A DNA stretch of 37,599 bases, taken from contig WGLT01000030.1 in NCBI GenBank assembly GCA_016125425.1, positions 1 to 37,599 on the forward strand, written 5' to 3'. This document shows positions 7,426 through 16,221 of this stretch, one piece after another (the stretch's first letter is position 1; each line of letters begins with the position of its first letter). A model generated the notes under the pieces. That model ran no database searches. It saw nothing but the letters and a program-made list of their open reading frames with translations, and was not told the DNA's origin. This DNA comes from Alphaproteobacteria bacterium. GTDB taxonomy: Bacteria; Pseudomonadota; Alphaproteobacteria; Caulobacterales; Parvularculaceae. The position numbers and the translations under genes were made by a program.

Positions 7426-9504
7426 TCAGGCAACGCCGAGAATGACGGGTTTCTCCGTCGGCTCGATCTCGTCATAGGAAATCACCGCATTGCGGATTCC
7501 TTTTGCAGACAAGACCGCGCTCAGGAATCGTCGGCGGCGCGCGCTCGTCACGATAGCGGGGAACGAACCTTTCGAAATCGCCGCTGCGACCTTCTCGCGA
7601 ACCGACTGGGCGAGCCGATTGAAATCGGCCGGCGACAGCGCGATGTCCGTGACGCCGCCCTCGCGCTCGCTCTCATGCTCCTTGAACAGCTGCTCCCAGT
7701 CGGGCGCAAGCTGAATGAGGGGCAGGCGGCCGTCGCTATTGCGCAGTTTCGAGACGAACTGATAGCCGATCCTCTGGCGCACATATTCGGCGATCTGCTC
7801 CGGCGAGGAATAAGCCGAGCGTCCTTCGGAAATCGCCTCCAGAATGACGGGCAGGTTTCGGATCGAAATGCGCTCCTGGAGGAGAAGGCGCAATACGGCC
7901 TGAACGAGATCGAAGGGCGTTTTGTCGGTGATGAATTCGTCAAGCAGCTTGCGGTTCGATTCCGAGCGCGCCGGGTCGGAGGTCGTGACGAATTCATCGA
8001 GAATTCGCTTGAGCGCGCGCCGCGTCATCAGGCGGCCAAGATTGGCTTTGATCACTTCGAGAAGATGCGTTGCGGCGACTTCCGCCGGTTCGACAATCGG
8101 CAGGCCAAGCATCGCCGCCTCTTCTTGGCGATCGGCCGGAATCCAGCGCGCGGGCGCGCCGTAAACCGGCTCCTTCACGTCTTTCCCGGGGATTGGAAGC
8201 GGCACGTCCTCGCGCGTCAGCACAAGAACGCCGCTCGGATCGATCATGCTTTTTGCGACTTCGACGCCGTGAATGCGAATTGCGTATTCATGGCTGGCGA
8301 GCGCCGCATTGTCGGTCAGCCGGATCGCCGGGACGATAAACCCGAATTCGGCGGCGACATATTTCCTAATCTTGGAAATGCGCGTGTCGATGCCGGCGTC
8401 TGATTCCATCGCGATCTCGACGAGATCGGGCGCGAATTCCACGTGGATTTCGTCGAGATCGAGCACGTCGCCGAGCGATTGTTCTTTCTTTTCCGGCTCC
8501 GCCGGCCGTTTATCCGCCTCTACCTTCTTCTTCTGCTCGATGTTGCGATAGGCCATCCAGGCGGCGGCGCCGAGCGTCATCGCCCCGGCCATGAACGGAA
8601 GAAAGGGAAGGCCGGGGAAGAACGCGAAGACGGCGAGAATGGCGCCGACCGTCGCAAGCGCCGCCGGATGTTCGCCGAGTTGATGGAAAAGCGCCTTGTC
8701 GGTCGAACCCTGCGCCCCGCCCTTCGACAGGAGAAGGGCGGCGGCGATCGAAATGATCACCGCCGGGATTTGCGACACCAGGCCGTCGCCGACCGTGAGG
8801 ATCGAATAATTCGCGATCGCATCCGAGAAAGACATGTGATGCGCGCCGATGCCGACGGAGAGTCCGACGACAAGATTGAGGAGCGTGATCAGAAGTCCGG
8901 CGATGGCGTCGCCCTTGACGAATTTCGAAGCGCCGTCGAGCGAGCCGAAAAACGTGGTCTCTTCCTGTTCGATCTTGCGGCGCGCCTTGGCTTCTTCATG
9001 CGTGATGGCGCCGGCGGCGATGTCAGAATCGATGGCGAGCTGTTTGCCGGGCATGGCGTCAAGAGCGAAACGCGCGCCGACCTCGGCCATGCGTCCCGCG
9101 CCTTTCGTGATCACCATGAAGTTAACGATCAGCAGAACGGTGAAGATCACGAGGCCGAGAAAGATATTCCCGCCCATGATGAACATCGCAAAGCCTTTGA
9201 TCACATTGCCGGCGGCGTCGGGGCCCGTATGCCCGTGACCGATAATGAGCTTTGTCGAGGAAACGTTGAGCGACAGGCGCAGCAGCAGCGAGCCGAGCAG
9301 CACCGTCGGAAAGGACGAAAAATCAAGCGGGCGTTCGATAAAAAGCGTGATAGTGAAGATCAAGATCGCAAAGGCGAACGAACAGGTGAGCCCGATATCG
9401 ACGAGCCACGGCGGAGCAGGCAGAATCATCATCACGATCACCGCCATGAGCGCGATCGCGAGAAGCACCGTCGGTTGATATATTCCCTTGGCTTTATTCG
9501 GCAT
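7426..9504 (-). CDS. flhA: Flagellar export gate protein FlhA
   Basis: FlhA is the nonameric ion-conducting export gate whose cytoplasmic ring receives chaperone-substrate complexes. The 692-residue protein has about eight N-terminal membrane segments. It carries the family segment GAGRMAEVGARFALDAMP and the loop ITHEEAKARR, then a soluble C-terminal half. ATG 9504 is chosen because GGTGA lies five bases upstream. A GTG at 9513 would add three residues without a better site. It lies between fliQ and fliR in the export operon. Confidence 0.97.
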   Translation of the reverse strand: MPNKAKGIYQPTVLLAIALMAVIVMMILPAPPWLVDIGLTCSFAFAILIFTITLFIERPLDFSSFPTVLLGSLLLRLSLNVSSTKLIIGHGHTGPDAAGNVIKGFAMFIMGGNIFLGLVIFTVLLIVNFMVITKGAGRMAEVGARFALDAMPGKQLAIDSDIAAGAITHEEAKARRKIEQEETTFFGSLDGASKFVKGDAIAGLLITLLNLVVGLSVGIGAHHMSFSDAIANYSILTVGDGLVSQIPAVIISIAAALLLSKGGAQGSTDKALFHQLGEHPAALATVGAILAVFAFFPGLPFLPFMAGAMTLGAAAWMAYRNIEQKKKVEADKRPAEPEKKEQSLGDVLDLDEIHVEFAPDLVEIAMESDAGIDTRISKIRKYVAAEFGFIVPAIRLTDNAALASHEYAIRIHGVEVAKSMIDPSGVLVLTREDVPLPIPGKDVKEPVYGAPARWIPADRQEEAAMLGLPIVEPAEVAATHLLEVIKANLGRLMTRRALKRILDEFVTTSDPARSESNRKLLDEFITDKTPFDLVQAVLRLLLQERISIRNLPVILEAISEGRSAYSSPEQIAEYVRQRIGYQFVSKLRNSDGRLPLIQLAPDWEQLFKEHESEREGGVTDIALSPADFNRLAQSVREKVAAAISKGSFPAIVTSARRRRFLSAVLSAKGIRNAVISYDEIEPTEKPVILGVA

Positions 9505-9551
9505 CGCCGTCACCGAGGGCTGCGCGCGTTCTGCGCGTCAACGATCATGGC

Positions 9552-9818
9552 CTAGCCTCCGGCGATGACAGGCAGAACCTGGTCGTGGAACAGAGAAAGA
9601 AGAAGCCGCGAAGCGAATCCCGAACACAGCAGGAAGGCGAGCAGAATGGCGACGAGCTTCGGCACGAAGGTGAGCGTCATTTCCTGAATCGAAGTCAGCG
9701 CCTGAAACAGGCCGATCACGACGCCGACGACGAGCGCGGTCAGCAGCATCGGCGAGGCGATCCAGACGCCCGCCCACAGAAAACTGCGCAAAATACCGAG
9801 GAGCTCCGTCTCGCCCAC
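9552..9818 (-). CDS. fliQ: Flagellar export gate protein FliQ
   Basis: The 88-residue protein has two membrane helices and the family segment VGLFQALTSIQEMTLTFVPK. FliQ packs around FliP in the export gate. The start is GTG with a G-rich Shine-Dalgarno (GGGAGGGCGGGG) upstream. It lies 18 bases after fliE and 47 bases before flhA. Confidence 0.95.
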   Translation of the reverse strand: MGETELLGILRSFLWAGVWIASPMLLTALVVGVVIGLFQALTSIQEMTLTFVPKLVAILLAFLLCSGFASRLLLSLFHDQVLPVIAGG

Positions 9819-9836
9819 GCCCCGCCCTCCCCAGCC

Positions 9837-10157
9837 CTAGACCGGCATCCGCATCAATTCCTGATAGGCCTCGACGACCTTATCGCGCACGGTCACCGCC
9901 GTTTCGACCGCGAGCTCGGCGGAGGCGAGCGCCTCCACCACGGAATGCGGGTCGGCCTTGCCGACCATAAATTCGGATGCGGTCTGCTCGCTCTTGGCGA
10001 CCGTATGCGCAAGATCGTCGACGACTTTGGCCGGATTGAATTGCGCCGACGGATTGTCGCCGGCCGGCGAGCCCATTTGCTTTTTCGGGGCGTCGGGCTT
10101 GAGCGCCTTGAGGGCGGCGCCATAAGTCCTAGCTGCGCTGAATGCGTTAATGTCCAT
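9837..10157 (-). CDS. fliE: Flagellar hook-basal body junction protein FliE
   Basis: FliE connects the MS ring and export gate to the proximal rod. The 106-residue protein ends in the conserved C-terminal helix segment around AVTVRDKVVEAYQELMRMPV. The N-terminal half is variable, as usual. It sits between flgC (11 bases upstream) and fliQ, a standard flgB-flgC-fliE order. Confidence 0.95.
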   Translation of the reverse strand: MDINAFSAARTYGAALKALKPDAPKKQMGSPAGDNPSAQFNPAKVVDDLAHTVAKSEQTASEFMVGKADPHSVVEALASAELAVETAVTVRDKVVEAYQELMRMPV

Positions 10158-10168
10158 CGCGCTTCACC

Positions 10169-10561
10169 TCAGTGTTTCAAGAGATCGAGCAGGCTCGAAT
10201 ACATCTGGCGGGCTTGCTGGAACGTTTGAAGGTTCGCCTCGTAGGATTGGTTCGCTTCGCGCGCGTCCGCCATTTCCGTAACCAGATTGACGTTTGACAT
10301 CTGCACATATCCGGAGTTGTCAGCCATCGGATTCGCAGGATCGAATTTCTGCTCCATGGGAGCCTTGCTCAGCGTGATGCGCCCGATTTCGACTTTGTCG
10401 ACGCCCGCCGCCCGATCGTACACATTCTCGAAATTCAGCAGCTTGCGGCGATAGCCGGGCGTATCGGCGTTCGAGACGTTTTCGCTGACAACGCGCATTC
10501 GGAAGCCTTGCGCGGTCATCCCGCTCGCGGCGGCGCTCATTGCTTTGAGAAAAGCGTTCAT
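10169..10561 (-). CDS. flgC: Flagellar proximal rod protein FlgC
   Basis: The 130-residue rod protein has the rod/hook N-terminal signature VSENVSNADTPGYRRK and a C-terminal helix ending SSLLDLLKH, the two halves that form the coiled coil of axial proteins. A GGGAG site lies before its ATG. It follows flgB by 11 bases in the operon. Confidence 0.97.
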   Translation of the reverse strand: MNAFLKAMSAAASGMTAQGFRMRVVSENVSNADTPGYRRKLLNFENVYDRAAGVDKVEIGRITLSKAPMEQKFDPANPMADNSGYVQMSNVNLVTEMADAREANQSYEANLQTFQQARQMYSSLLDLLKH

Positions 10562-10572
10562 CTTGATGCTCC

Positions 10573-10944
10573 CTAAGCCTTGCCGAGCGTCAAGCGCAGA
10601 ATGTCGAGCGACTTTTTGTAAATCGCTGTCGCAGCGTCATGGTCCTGCTGGGCCTCGACCGATTTGATCATCTGGTCTTCGAGGGAGACCGAATTGCCAT
10701 TGGGCGACATCGCCCCGGGCGAAGCTTGGGCGATGACGCGCCAGGTCGCGTCCTTGGCGGCGGCGACCGTCGAGCCGTCCTCGTCGAGGGCGCGCTGAAA
10801 GGCCGCCGCGAAAGGTTCAAGGTCTTTGGCCTTGTAGCCCGGCGTATCGGCGTTCGCGATATTCTCCGCGAGGACTTCGTGGCGCGCCGCTGCGTGACGC
10901 GCCATCGCGGAAGCGAGATTCAAAAGTTTCAAATCCGAGAACAT
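10573..10944 (-). CDS. flgB: Flagellar proximal rod protein FlgB
   Basis: The 123-residue proximal rod subunit has the signature LAENIANADTPGYKAKDL near the N-terminus and a C-terminal helix (KSLDILRLTLGKA). It is the first gene of the eight-gene minus-strand operon flgB-flgC-fliE-fliQ-flhA-fliR-flhB-fliJ. The 77 bases between it and the divergent fliI must hold both promoters. Confidence 0.96.
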   Translation of the reverse strand: MFSDLKLLNLASAMARHAAARHEVLAENIANADTPGYKAKDLEPFAAAFQRALDEDGSTVAAAKDATWRVIAQASPGAMSPNGNSVSLEDQMIKSVEAQQDHDAATAIYKKSLDILRLTLGKA

Positions 10945-11021
10945 CTTCTGACGTCCTGTTAAGGATTACGAATTATGAACGTAGAGACGAAAATTGAATT
11001 TAGGCTTAATGGATCGGGACC
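10945..11021. promoter_or_regulatory. Divergent promoter region of flgB operon and fliI
   Basis: These 77 bases separate two divergent start codons and are richer in A/T than their surroundings. They include CATAAT-like and TAAATT-like hexamers on the minus strand. No convincing sigma-54 pattern (TGGC-N7-TTGC) is present, and I cannot assign a sigma factor. The region is called from gene layout. Confidence 0.5.
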
Positions 11022-12323
11022 GTGACAGCGCGCCTTCAGGACATTGCGAGAGGAGTCGCTTCCGGCTTTAGGGCTGAAAGACCCTGGGGGCGCGTCGCAT
11101 CGATCGACGGCGGCGTCGTTCGGATCGGCGGACTGGCGGGCTTAGCGCGCATCGGCGACGCGATCGAGATCGACGAGGCCCCCGCCGGCGAGGTTATCGC
11201 GGTCGACGGCGCCTACGCCATCGCCCTGCCTTTTTCTTCCTTGCGCGGACTGATTGTCGGCGCGAAAGCTTATATCGTCCCCGAAGAGGGAGCGCGCCCC
11301 TCACGCGCGTGGCTCGGGCGCGTGCTCACCGCGTTCGGCAAGAGCTTTGACGGGACGCCTGCGCCGACCGGGGAAAACGTCATGCCTTTGACGCCGCCGC
11401 CCCTGCCGGTCGTCGCGCGGCGCGGGCTTGGCCCGCGCATGTCGACCGGGCTCGCGGCGTTCGACACTTTCCTGCCCCTCTGCCGGGGACAGCGCATCGG
11501 CCTGTTCGCCGGCTCGGGAGTCGGCAAGTCGACGCTGATCGCCGATCTCGCCAAAGGCGTCGACGCGGATGTCGTCGTGCTTGCGCTTATCGGAGAGCGC
11601 TCGCGGGAGGTCCGGGAGTTCGTCGAAGAAACGCTCGGTCCGGACGGGCGCGCGCGCTCCGTCGTGATCGTATCGACTTGCGACGATCCGGCGCCGGTAA
11701 AGCGGCGTGCGGCGTTTCTCGCCATGACAACGGCCGAATATTTCCGCGACCTCGGCCTGAACGTGCTCCTGTTGTTCGATTCCATCACGCGCTTCGCCGA
11801 CGCACATCGCGAAATCGGCCTCGCAGCGGGCGAAACGCCGTCGCTGAGAGCCTATCCGCCCTCGACGACGCGGATGATCGCCGCGCTCGCCGAGCGCGCG
11901 GGGCCAGGCGCGGGTGACGCCGGCGACATCACGGCGATTTTTTCCGTGCTCGTCGCGGGCTCCGATATGGAAGAGCCGGTCGCCGACATGGTGCGCGGCA
12001 TTCTCGACGGCCATGTCGTGCTTGAGCGAAGCATCGCCGAACGCGGACGTTTTCCCGCCATCGACATCCGCCGCTCGGTCTCGCGCTGCCTTCCGAAAGC
12101 AGCGTCCGCCGAAGAAAACGCCCTGCTCGCTGAAGGCCGCGCGCTGATCGCGGCCTATGAAGAAGCCTCGACCATGATTCAGACGGGACTTTATGCGAGG
12201 GGAAGCGATCCTGCGATTGACCGCGCGATTGCGGTCTGGCCGCAGCTCGATGCGTTCACCGGCGAGAAATCGCCGAGCTGCGCCGACAGTTTCGCCCGAT
12301 TGAAAGAAATCCTGGCGAGCTGA
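11022..12323 (+). CDS. fliI: Flagellum-specific ATPase FliI
   Basis: FliI is the hexameric ATPase of the flagellar export apparatus, related to F1 beta. The 433-residue protein has Walker A GSGVGKST (164-171), the GERSREV motif (191-197) and a Walker B ending LLLFDSITR. The downstream stretch AYPPSTTRMIAALAERAG is also typical. The start is GTG 11022. It stands apart from the fliH operon, its partner being at 28304. It converges on the DUF1217 gene with 17 bases between them and no terminator. Confidence 0.97.
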   Translation: MTARLQDIARGVASGFRAERPWGRVASIDGGVVRIGGLAGLARIGDAIEIDEAPAGEVIAVDGAYAIALPFSSLRGLIVGAKAYIVPEEGARPSRAWLGRVLTAFGKSFDGTPAPTGENVMPLTPPPLPVVARRGLGPRMSTGLAAFDTFLPLCRGQRIGLFAGSGVGKSTLIADLAKGVDADVVVLALIGERSREVREFVEETLGPDGRARSVVIVSTCDDPAPVKRRAAFLAMTTAEYFRDLGLNVLLLFDSITRFADAHREIGLAAGETPSLRAYPPSTTRMIAALAERAGPGAGDAGDITAIFSVLVAGSDMEEPVADMVRGILDGHVVLERSIAERGRFPAIDIRRSVSRCLPKAASAEENALLAEGRALIAAYEEASTMIQTGLYARGSDPAIDRAIAVWPQLDAFTGEKSPSCADSFARLKEILAS

Positions 12324-12340
12324 CAGGCGCTTGACCGATG

Positions 12341-13186
12341 TCAGGCTTGCGACAGAAGAAGATTCGTCGTCGCGTCGCTGCCAAGATCGCCGCCGAGCAA
12401 GGTTACGGCCGCCGCGCCCGGCGTTGAGAGAGTCGGGCCGTTCTGCATCTGGCGCATCAGGAAGAACCGGCGAATGACGTCTTCGACCTTGGACGAATCC
12501 GTGAAAATCGCCGGCGATTTGCTGCCGAAAATCTGATCGGCCTTCTGCTCGAAAATCTGTTTTTGCTTGTCGATATCGAGCTGCGCCACGCTGCTGGGCA
12601 GACCGAGCGCCGTGGAGACGAGCTCGCGCAGCGGGGCCTGACCCATGATCTGGAACCAGCCGATCGAATCGACTTTGGAGCCAGAGGCGATATCGCCGAT
12701 CTGCCGCTTGAAGTTCATGGCCAGACGCATGTCATTGTCGACATCGCCCACGGCGCGCTCAAATTCGAGCGCCTTATATTTTGCGACGATATTGTCCTGA
12801 AAAACCGGTCGTCCGACATTGAACGCGCCGAGACCGTCGCCGTAACCGAAAGCTTTCGCCAGCGCCTGATAGCGCGGCTCGTTCATCCGATTGACGAATG
12901 ACGACGGATCATAGGTTTTGGATTCAAGCGCCTTTTTAATGAAAGCCTTTTTGTTGATTTCGTCGTCGAGACCGAAGGCCCCGAGCGCGACCGAAAGCAG
13001 CCGGCGATCGCTGACCAAGGCCTCAGGCGTCGTCGCCTTGCCGATATTATAGTAGAAATACTGGATGTCGCTCTGGAGCGACGGCGACTTTTCAAAGGTC
13101 GCCTGCTGGCGCGCGGCTGTGTTTTCCAGAATTTTCCAGCCGCCATAGCCGCTGATCGGGACGGCGGGCTGGAAAACGCCGCTCAC
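12341..13186 (-). CDS. DUF1217-type flagellar protein
   Basis: The 281-residue mostly helical protein fits the DUF1217 family found in alphaproteobacterial flagellar clusters. Typical stretches are FYYNIGKATTPEALVSDRRL and FGLDDEINKKAF. Its molecular role is not settled, and association with the basal body or motor has been suggested. It overlaps the flbT stop by four bases, so it belongs to the fla-flaF-flbT unit or at least to flaF-flbT. Confidence 0.8.
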   Translation of the reverse strand: MSGVFQPAVPISGYGGWKILENTAARQQATFEKSPSLQSDIQYFYYNIGKATTPEALVSDRRLLSVALGAFGLDDEINKKAFIKKALESKTYDPSSFVNRMNEPRYQALAKAFGYGDGLGAFNVGRPVFQDNIVAKYKALEFERAVGDVDNDMRLAMNFKRQIGDIASGSKVDSIGWFQIMGQAPLRELVSTALGLPSSVAQLDIDKQKQIFEQKADQIFGSKSPAIFTDSSKVEDVIRRFFLMRQMQNGPTLSTPGAAAVTLLGGDLGSDATTNLLLSQA

Positions 13187-13611
13187 TGCCGCACAGCGCC
13201 GGCCCGGGCATTTGCGGCCGCGAGCAGCGCCTCCTCTTGCGGAATGACGCGCGAAAGCTGGCGCATTACATTGTAAAATTTCCCCGCTCGCGCATCCTGC
13301 ACCGCCTGATCAAGCTCGGCTCGGCACAGTTTCTCACCGAACGCCTCGCGCAGCGCGTCAAGCGCGGGAAGGATTTCCGCTTTCGCCTGTTCAGCGTCCG
13401 CCTCGCCGGTGACGACGAGCTGGGCGGCGTAATAAAGGCGTTTGGCCGGGGTCGTCGCCTCATCGGGATGCAAGGCGTCGCGAATGCGCAAGATATGCGC
13501 GTCTTGCGTTTTGACGCGAAGGCGCACCCGGCGATCGCCATTCTCAATCACGACGCCGTTAACGAGAAACTTCTCGTGCGGCCGCAGCCGGAGAACGAGT
13601 CCGCCAGTCAT
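13183..13611 (-). CDS. flbT: Flagellin mRNA regulator FlbT
   Basis: FlbT binds the 5' untranslated region of flagellin mRNA in Caulobacter and controls its translation or decay. In other alphaproteobacteria it can be an activator. The 142-residue protein opens with the family-typical LRLRPHEKFLVNGVVIENGD and has the helical C-half FYNVMRQLSRVIPQEE. ATG 13611 overlaps the flaF stop (ATGA). A longer frame from 13662 would read through flaF sequence and is rejected. It is flanked by flaF and the DUF1217 gene. Confidence 0.93.
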   Translation of the reverse strand: MTGGLVLRLRPHEKFLVNGVVIENGDRRVRLRVKTQDAHILRIRDALHPDEATTPAKRLYYAAQLVVTGEADAEQAKAEILPALDALREAFGEKLCRAELDQAVQDARAGKFYNVMRQLSRVIPQEEALLAAANARAGAVRQ

Positions 13612-13994
13612 TGACCCGCCTCCTGCTGCGTCGCATTTCCCCTCAGCCCCCGCATCACGCAAGTGTTTATGTCGATCAGAGCATCCAGCGGCGCATCGCC
13701 CGCGAGCGCCTTTGCGCTATGCGCGCGCGTGAATTCGGAAAGATAAAACAGCTTGGAGCGCAATTCGGCGGGCAGCTTGTTGTCTTCGCTTGCGACGTCG
13801 AGCGCGATTGCGGTCCAGAGCCTTAGATTGTCATGAATGGCTTCGGCGATTTTCGCAAATGGCGCCGATGTGTCTTTCGCCGCGGCGAGCTTGCCGGTGA
13901 CGCGCGCGAAAATCTGGTATTCCGCGCTGCGCGGCGTGGAGACCGATTGAACTGATTGGCGATAGCCGCCTTCTGCGAGCGCGCCTTCGTACAT
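13608..13994 (-). CDS. flaF: Flagellin assembly regulator FlaF
   Basis: FlaF is the alphaproteobacterial partner of FlbT and acts as a flagellin-binding secretion chaperone or positive regulator. The 128-residue protein has the family segments around LWTAIALDVASEDNKLP and LRSKLFYLSEFTRAHS. AGAGG lies upstream of its ATG. It starts 68 bases after the flagellin stop, beyond a strong terminator, so it needs read-through or its own promoter. Confidence 0.93.
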   Translation of the reverse strand: MYEGALAEGGYRQSVQSVSTPRSAEYQIFARVTGKLAAAKDTSAPFAKIAEAIHDNLRLWTAIALDVASEDNKLPAELRSKLFYLSEFTRAHSAKALAGDAPLDALIDINTCVMRGLRGNATQQEAGQ

Positions 13995-14020
13995 GTGGCT
14001 TCTGCCTCTCTACTGATCTT

Positions 14021-14055
14021 AAAGAAAAAGGCCGGAGCCGCAAACGGCTCCGGCC
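14021..14055 (-). terminator. Intrinsic terminator after the flagellin gene
   Basis: On the minus strand an 11-bp perfect stem (GGCCGGAGCCG with CGGCTCCGGCC, arms 14055-14045 and 14040-14030) closes a 4-base loop. It is followed by TTTTTCTTT. It lies eight bases after the flagellin stop, a textbook Rho-independent terminator that isolates the abundant fla transcript from flaF. Confidence 0.93.
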
Positions 14056-14062
14056 ATGATCA

Positions 14063-15265
14063 TTAACGGAACAGATTCAGCAGAATCTGCGGCGCGCGAT
14101 TGGCGATTGAAAGCGCCTGCACCCCGAGCTGCTGCTGCACCTGCAGCGATTGAAGGCGCGCAGAGGCTTCTTCCATATCCGCGTCCGTCAGAGCGCCAAT
14201 GCCCGATTTCAAGGCGTCCATCAGAGTCGTGACGAACTCTTTCTGGATATCGACGCGCTTGCCGGTCGAGCCGAAGGACGCCGCGGCGTCGATCCCCGCC
14301 TGGACAAGGCCCTCGATGTCGGTGAGGGCTTGCGCCGCGCCGGCGTCGGTCGTGACGTCCATCGAAGACAGCTTGCCGAGATCGCCGCCGGCAGTGCCGT
14401 CATTGGCGCCGTCTTCAGCAATCGTCATATTGGCGCCGGAGGCGTTGGTGATCGACAACACCGAGTCCGTCGTCGTCGGATCAGCGACATTGGTGTATGT
14501 CGCTGAAAGACCGGTGACGCCGGCGTCGTTGATTGTCTTCGCCAGATGGCGAACAACGTCGTTCAGCGTATCGCCGTCACGAGCGACATAATCATAGTTC
14601 GTGCCGCCGAGCGTGACGCGGAAGCTTTCGCCTTCGGCGATCGTGGCCGCCGTGTAGGTTATCGTGGCGGTTTCACCATCCGCAAGCGTGCCGGCGGTAG
14701 CAACGCCGCCCTCGGTCGCCGTAACAGTGCCCGTGCCGGAGGTGCCGAAAGCCTGCGCGGTCGTCGTAAGGTCGATCTTGTTGACCGAAATTTCAGACGC
14801 CGTCACCGTGCCGTTGCTTGCGCGGTTGAGCGAAGACAGGAAGCTCACCGACCCGCCGCCCTTCAGCAGGTTGAGACCGCTGAACTGCGCCGCATCGACG
14901 ATCGACGAAATCTGATCGCGAAGATTGACGATATCGTCCTGGATCTTCGTGCGGTCGACGTTCGACTCTTGCGCCGAAACGACATCCGCCTTGATTTGCT
15001 GGAGAAGCGACGTCACCTGATTGGCGGCGTCCGAAGCGACCGCAACCGTCGAAGAGCCGAGGCTCAACGTGTCGGAAATCGCCTGGAAGCCCTTAACGTC
15101 CGAGTCCATGACCGTGGAAACGGCCCAGATCGCGGCGTTGTCGCTGGCTCTGCTGATACGTTTGCCAGTCGAAACCTGGTTTTGAACGTCGCCGAGATTC
15201 TTATTGATCATGCGCAGGGTCGACAGGGCGACCATCGCGCTTTGGTTTGTCAGAAGGCTGGACAT
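14063..15265 (-). CDS. Flagellin
   Basis: This is the filament subunit, 400 residues long. The N-terminal D0/D1 half has the expected motifs NQSAMVALSTLRMINKNLGD, STGKRISRASDNAA and FSGLNLL. The central 165-295 region is Thr/Ala/Gly-rich and surface-exposed in such proteins. The C-terminal helix ends SIANRAPQILLNLFR, the terminal segment used for export and polymerisation. It is the only flagellin gene in the window. AGAGG lies nine bases before ATG 15265, and a hairpin sits just upstream of that site. A terminator follows. Confidence 0.96.
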   Translation of the reverse strand: MSSLLTNQSAMVALSTLRMINKNLGDVQNQVSTGKRISRASDNAAIWAVSTVMDSDVKGFQAISDTLSLGSSTVAVASDAANQVTSLLQQIKADVVSAQESNVDRTKIQDDIVNLRDQISSIVDAAQFSGLNLLKGGGSVSFLSSLNRASNGTVTASEISVNKIDLTTTAQAFGTSGTGTVTATEGGVATAGTLADGETATITYTAATIAEGESFRVTLGGTNYDYVARDGDTLNDVVRHLAKTINDAGVTGLSATYTNVADPTTTDSVLSITNASGANMTIAEDGANDGTAGGDLGKLSSMDVTTDAGAAQALTDIEGLVQAGIDAAASFGSTGKRVDIQKEFVTTLMDALKSGIGALTDADMEEASARLQSLQVQQQLGVQALSIANRAPQILLNLFR

Positions 15266-15288
15266 TTACGCTTACCTCTTTGCTTGGA

Positions 15289-15307
15289 GGCGTATTTTTT
15301 CTACGCC
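15289..15307 (-). promoter_or_regulatory. Hairpin in flagellin 5' untranslated region
   Basis: On the flagellin-sense strand GGCGTA (15307-15302) and TACGCC (15294-15289) form a 6-bp stem with the A-rich loop GAAAAAA. It lies nine bases upstream of the AGAGG ribosome-binding site. In Caulobacter FlbT acts through the flagellin leader, and flbT is encoded 1.6 kb away here. The hairpin is therefore a candidate FlbT-responsive element, by inference. Confidence 0.45.
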
Positions 15308-15455
15308 CGATTCTCCTGCCGGCAAGGCTTCGCCGATTTCACCGGTGTTGAGCGCCGTTCTGACGTCAATAGCGGAACGCCTTCTTGCGATTCCGCGACC
15401 TACTATCCTCGTCGGACGTGATCTTTACGCGCAGCAATATAAATTTCAGTTAAAT

Positions 15456-15842
15456 CTACGCGAATTTGTGACGCGTAACGCACGCGTTCGGCACAAGGGG
15501 CTTTTCTCCTGTCTCGCCATACACCCCGACATTCCGTTCACGATTCATTATCTCTCTAAGCCGCGCGCGCGCCATGGAGACGCCCGCCTTTGCGGCGCTA
15601 AGATGTTGTTCATTTTCTTGCGCGCGCGCGACGAGCGCAGACAGGCGTTTCCGAAAAACTGAAATTTGAGCCGCATTCAAGGGATCGATTAAAGCCCGAT
15701 CCAGCGCCTCGCAAAGCTCTTCCTTCCGGCGGGCGATCGCCCCCGCCTCGTCATAGCGCCCGGCGAGGAGCAGGGCCTTTTCGCGCTCGAGCAGGCTCTC
15801 AAGCCCGTCCAGAACGGCCTTAAGGGACGGTTCGATCGGCAC
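15456..15842 (-). CDS. FlgN-like flagellar export chaperone
   Basis: The 128-residue, mainly helical protein starts with PSLKAVLDGLESLLEREKALL and has a second helix ENEQHLSAAKAGVSMARARL. This resembles FlgN, the chaperone of hook-junction proteins FlgK and FlgL. The GTG start at 15842 lies within the last 23 bases of flgJ, so the two are coupled. flgK and flgL themselves are not in the window. FlgN sequences diverge strongly, so the identification is moderate. Confidence 0.65.
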   Translation of the reverse strand: MPIEPSLKAVLDGLESLLEREKALLLAGRYDEAGAIARRKEELCEALDRALIDPLNAAQISVFRKRLSALVARAQENEQHLSAAKAGVSMARARLREIMNRERNVGVYGETGEKPLVPNACVTRHKFA

Positions 15843-16134
15843 TGGCGCCCTCCCTGCTGCGAAGCTGTTCGTAGATTTTTTGCGCGATGCCGAACCCGCC
15901 GCGCTCTGTCAGCTTTTCGGCGTACTGGTCGACCAGCATGCTGGAGAAGGCTTCGCCGCCGAAGCCGCCTTCCGCGCTCAGCGCTTTCGAAAGACCGCCA
16001 TAGGACAACATTTGCGCAATAAAGACGGATTCAAACTCACGCGCGGTCTTTAAAAGCGCTGCGTCTTTTTCGTTTTTCGGCGCCGGAGCGGACGCGACGG
16101 GCGCGGCGCCGGCGACTGCGACGACATCCTTCAT
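15820..16134 (-). CDS. flgJ: Rod-binding protein FlgJ, short form without muramidase
   Basis: The 104-residue protein has the FlgJ N-domain core AREFESVFIAQMLSYGG and AFSSMLVDQYAEKLTERGGFGIAQ, which caps the growing rod in the periplasm. The C-terminal peptidoglycan hydrolase of enterobacterial FlgJ is absent, as is common in alphaproteobacteria, so another enzyme must open the wall. It is divergent from fliK, with 87 bases between the starts (16135-16221) for both promoters. Confidence 0.9.
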   Translation of the reverse strand: MKDVVAVAGAAPVASAPAPKNEKDAALLKTAREFESVFIAQMLSYGGLSKALSAEGGFGGEAFSSMLVDQYAEKLTERGGFGIAQKIYEQLRSREGASADRTVP

Positions 16135-16221
16135 GACCGGCTTCCTTTGCTTTCTGCAAATGCTCGGTAACCTTTTTCAGTAATGATCCTGACCACGAAA
16201 ATTTTAAGAAAGGCTTCCCAG

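Noticed and set aside
7201-8403. 400-codon plus-strand frame opposite fliR and flhA
   Set aside because: Antisense shadow of two recognisable export genes, with no domain of its own.
15266-15455. Cyclic-di-GMP riboswitch or sigma-54 promoter in the flagellin leader
   Set aside because: I found neither the conserved riboswitch core nor a TGGC-N7-TTGC pattern on the flagellin strand.
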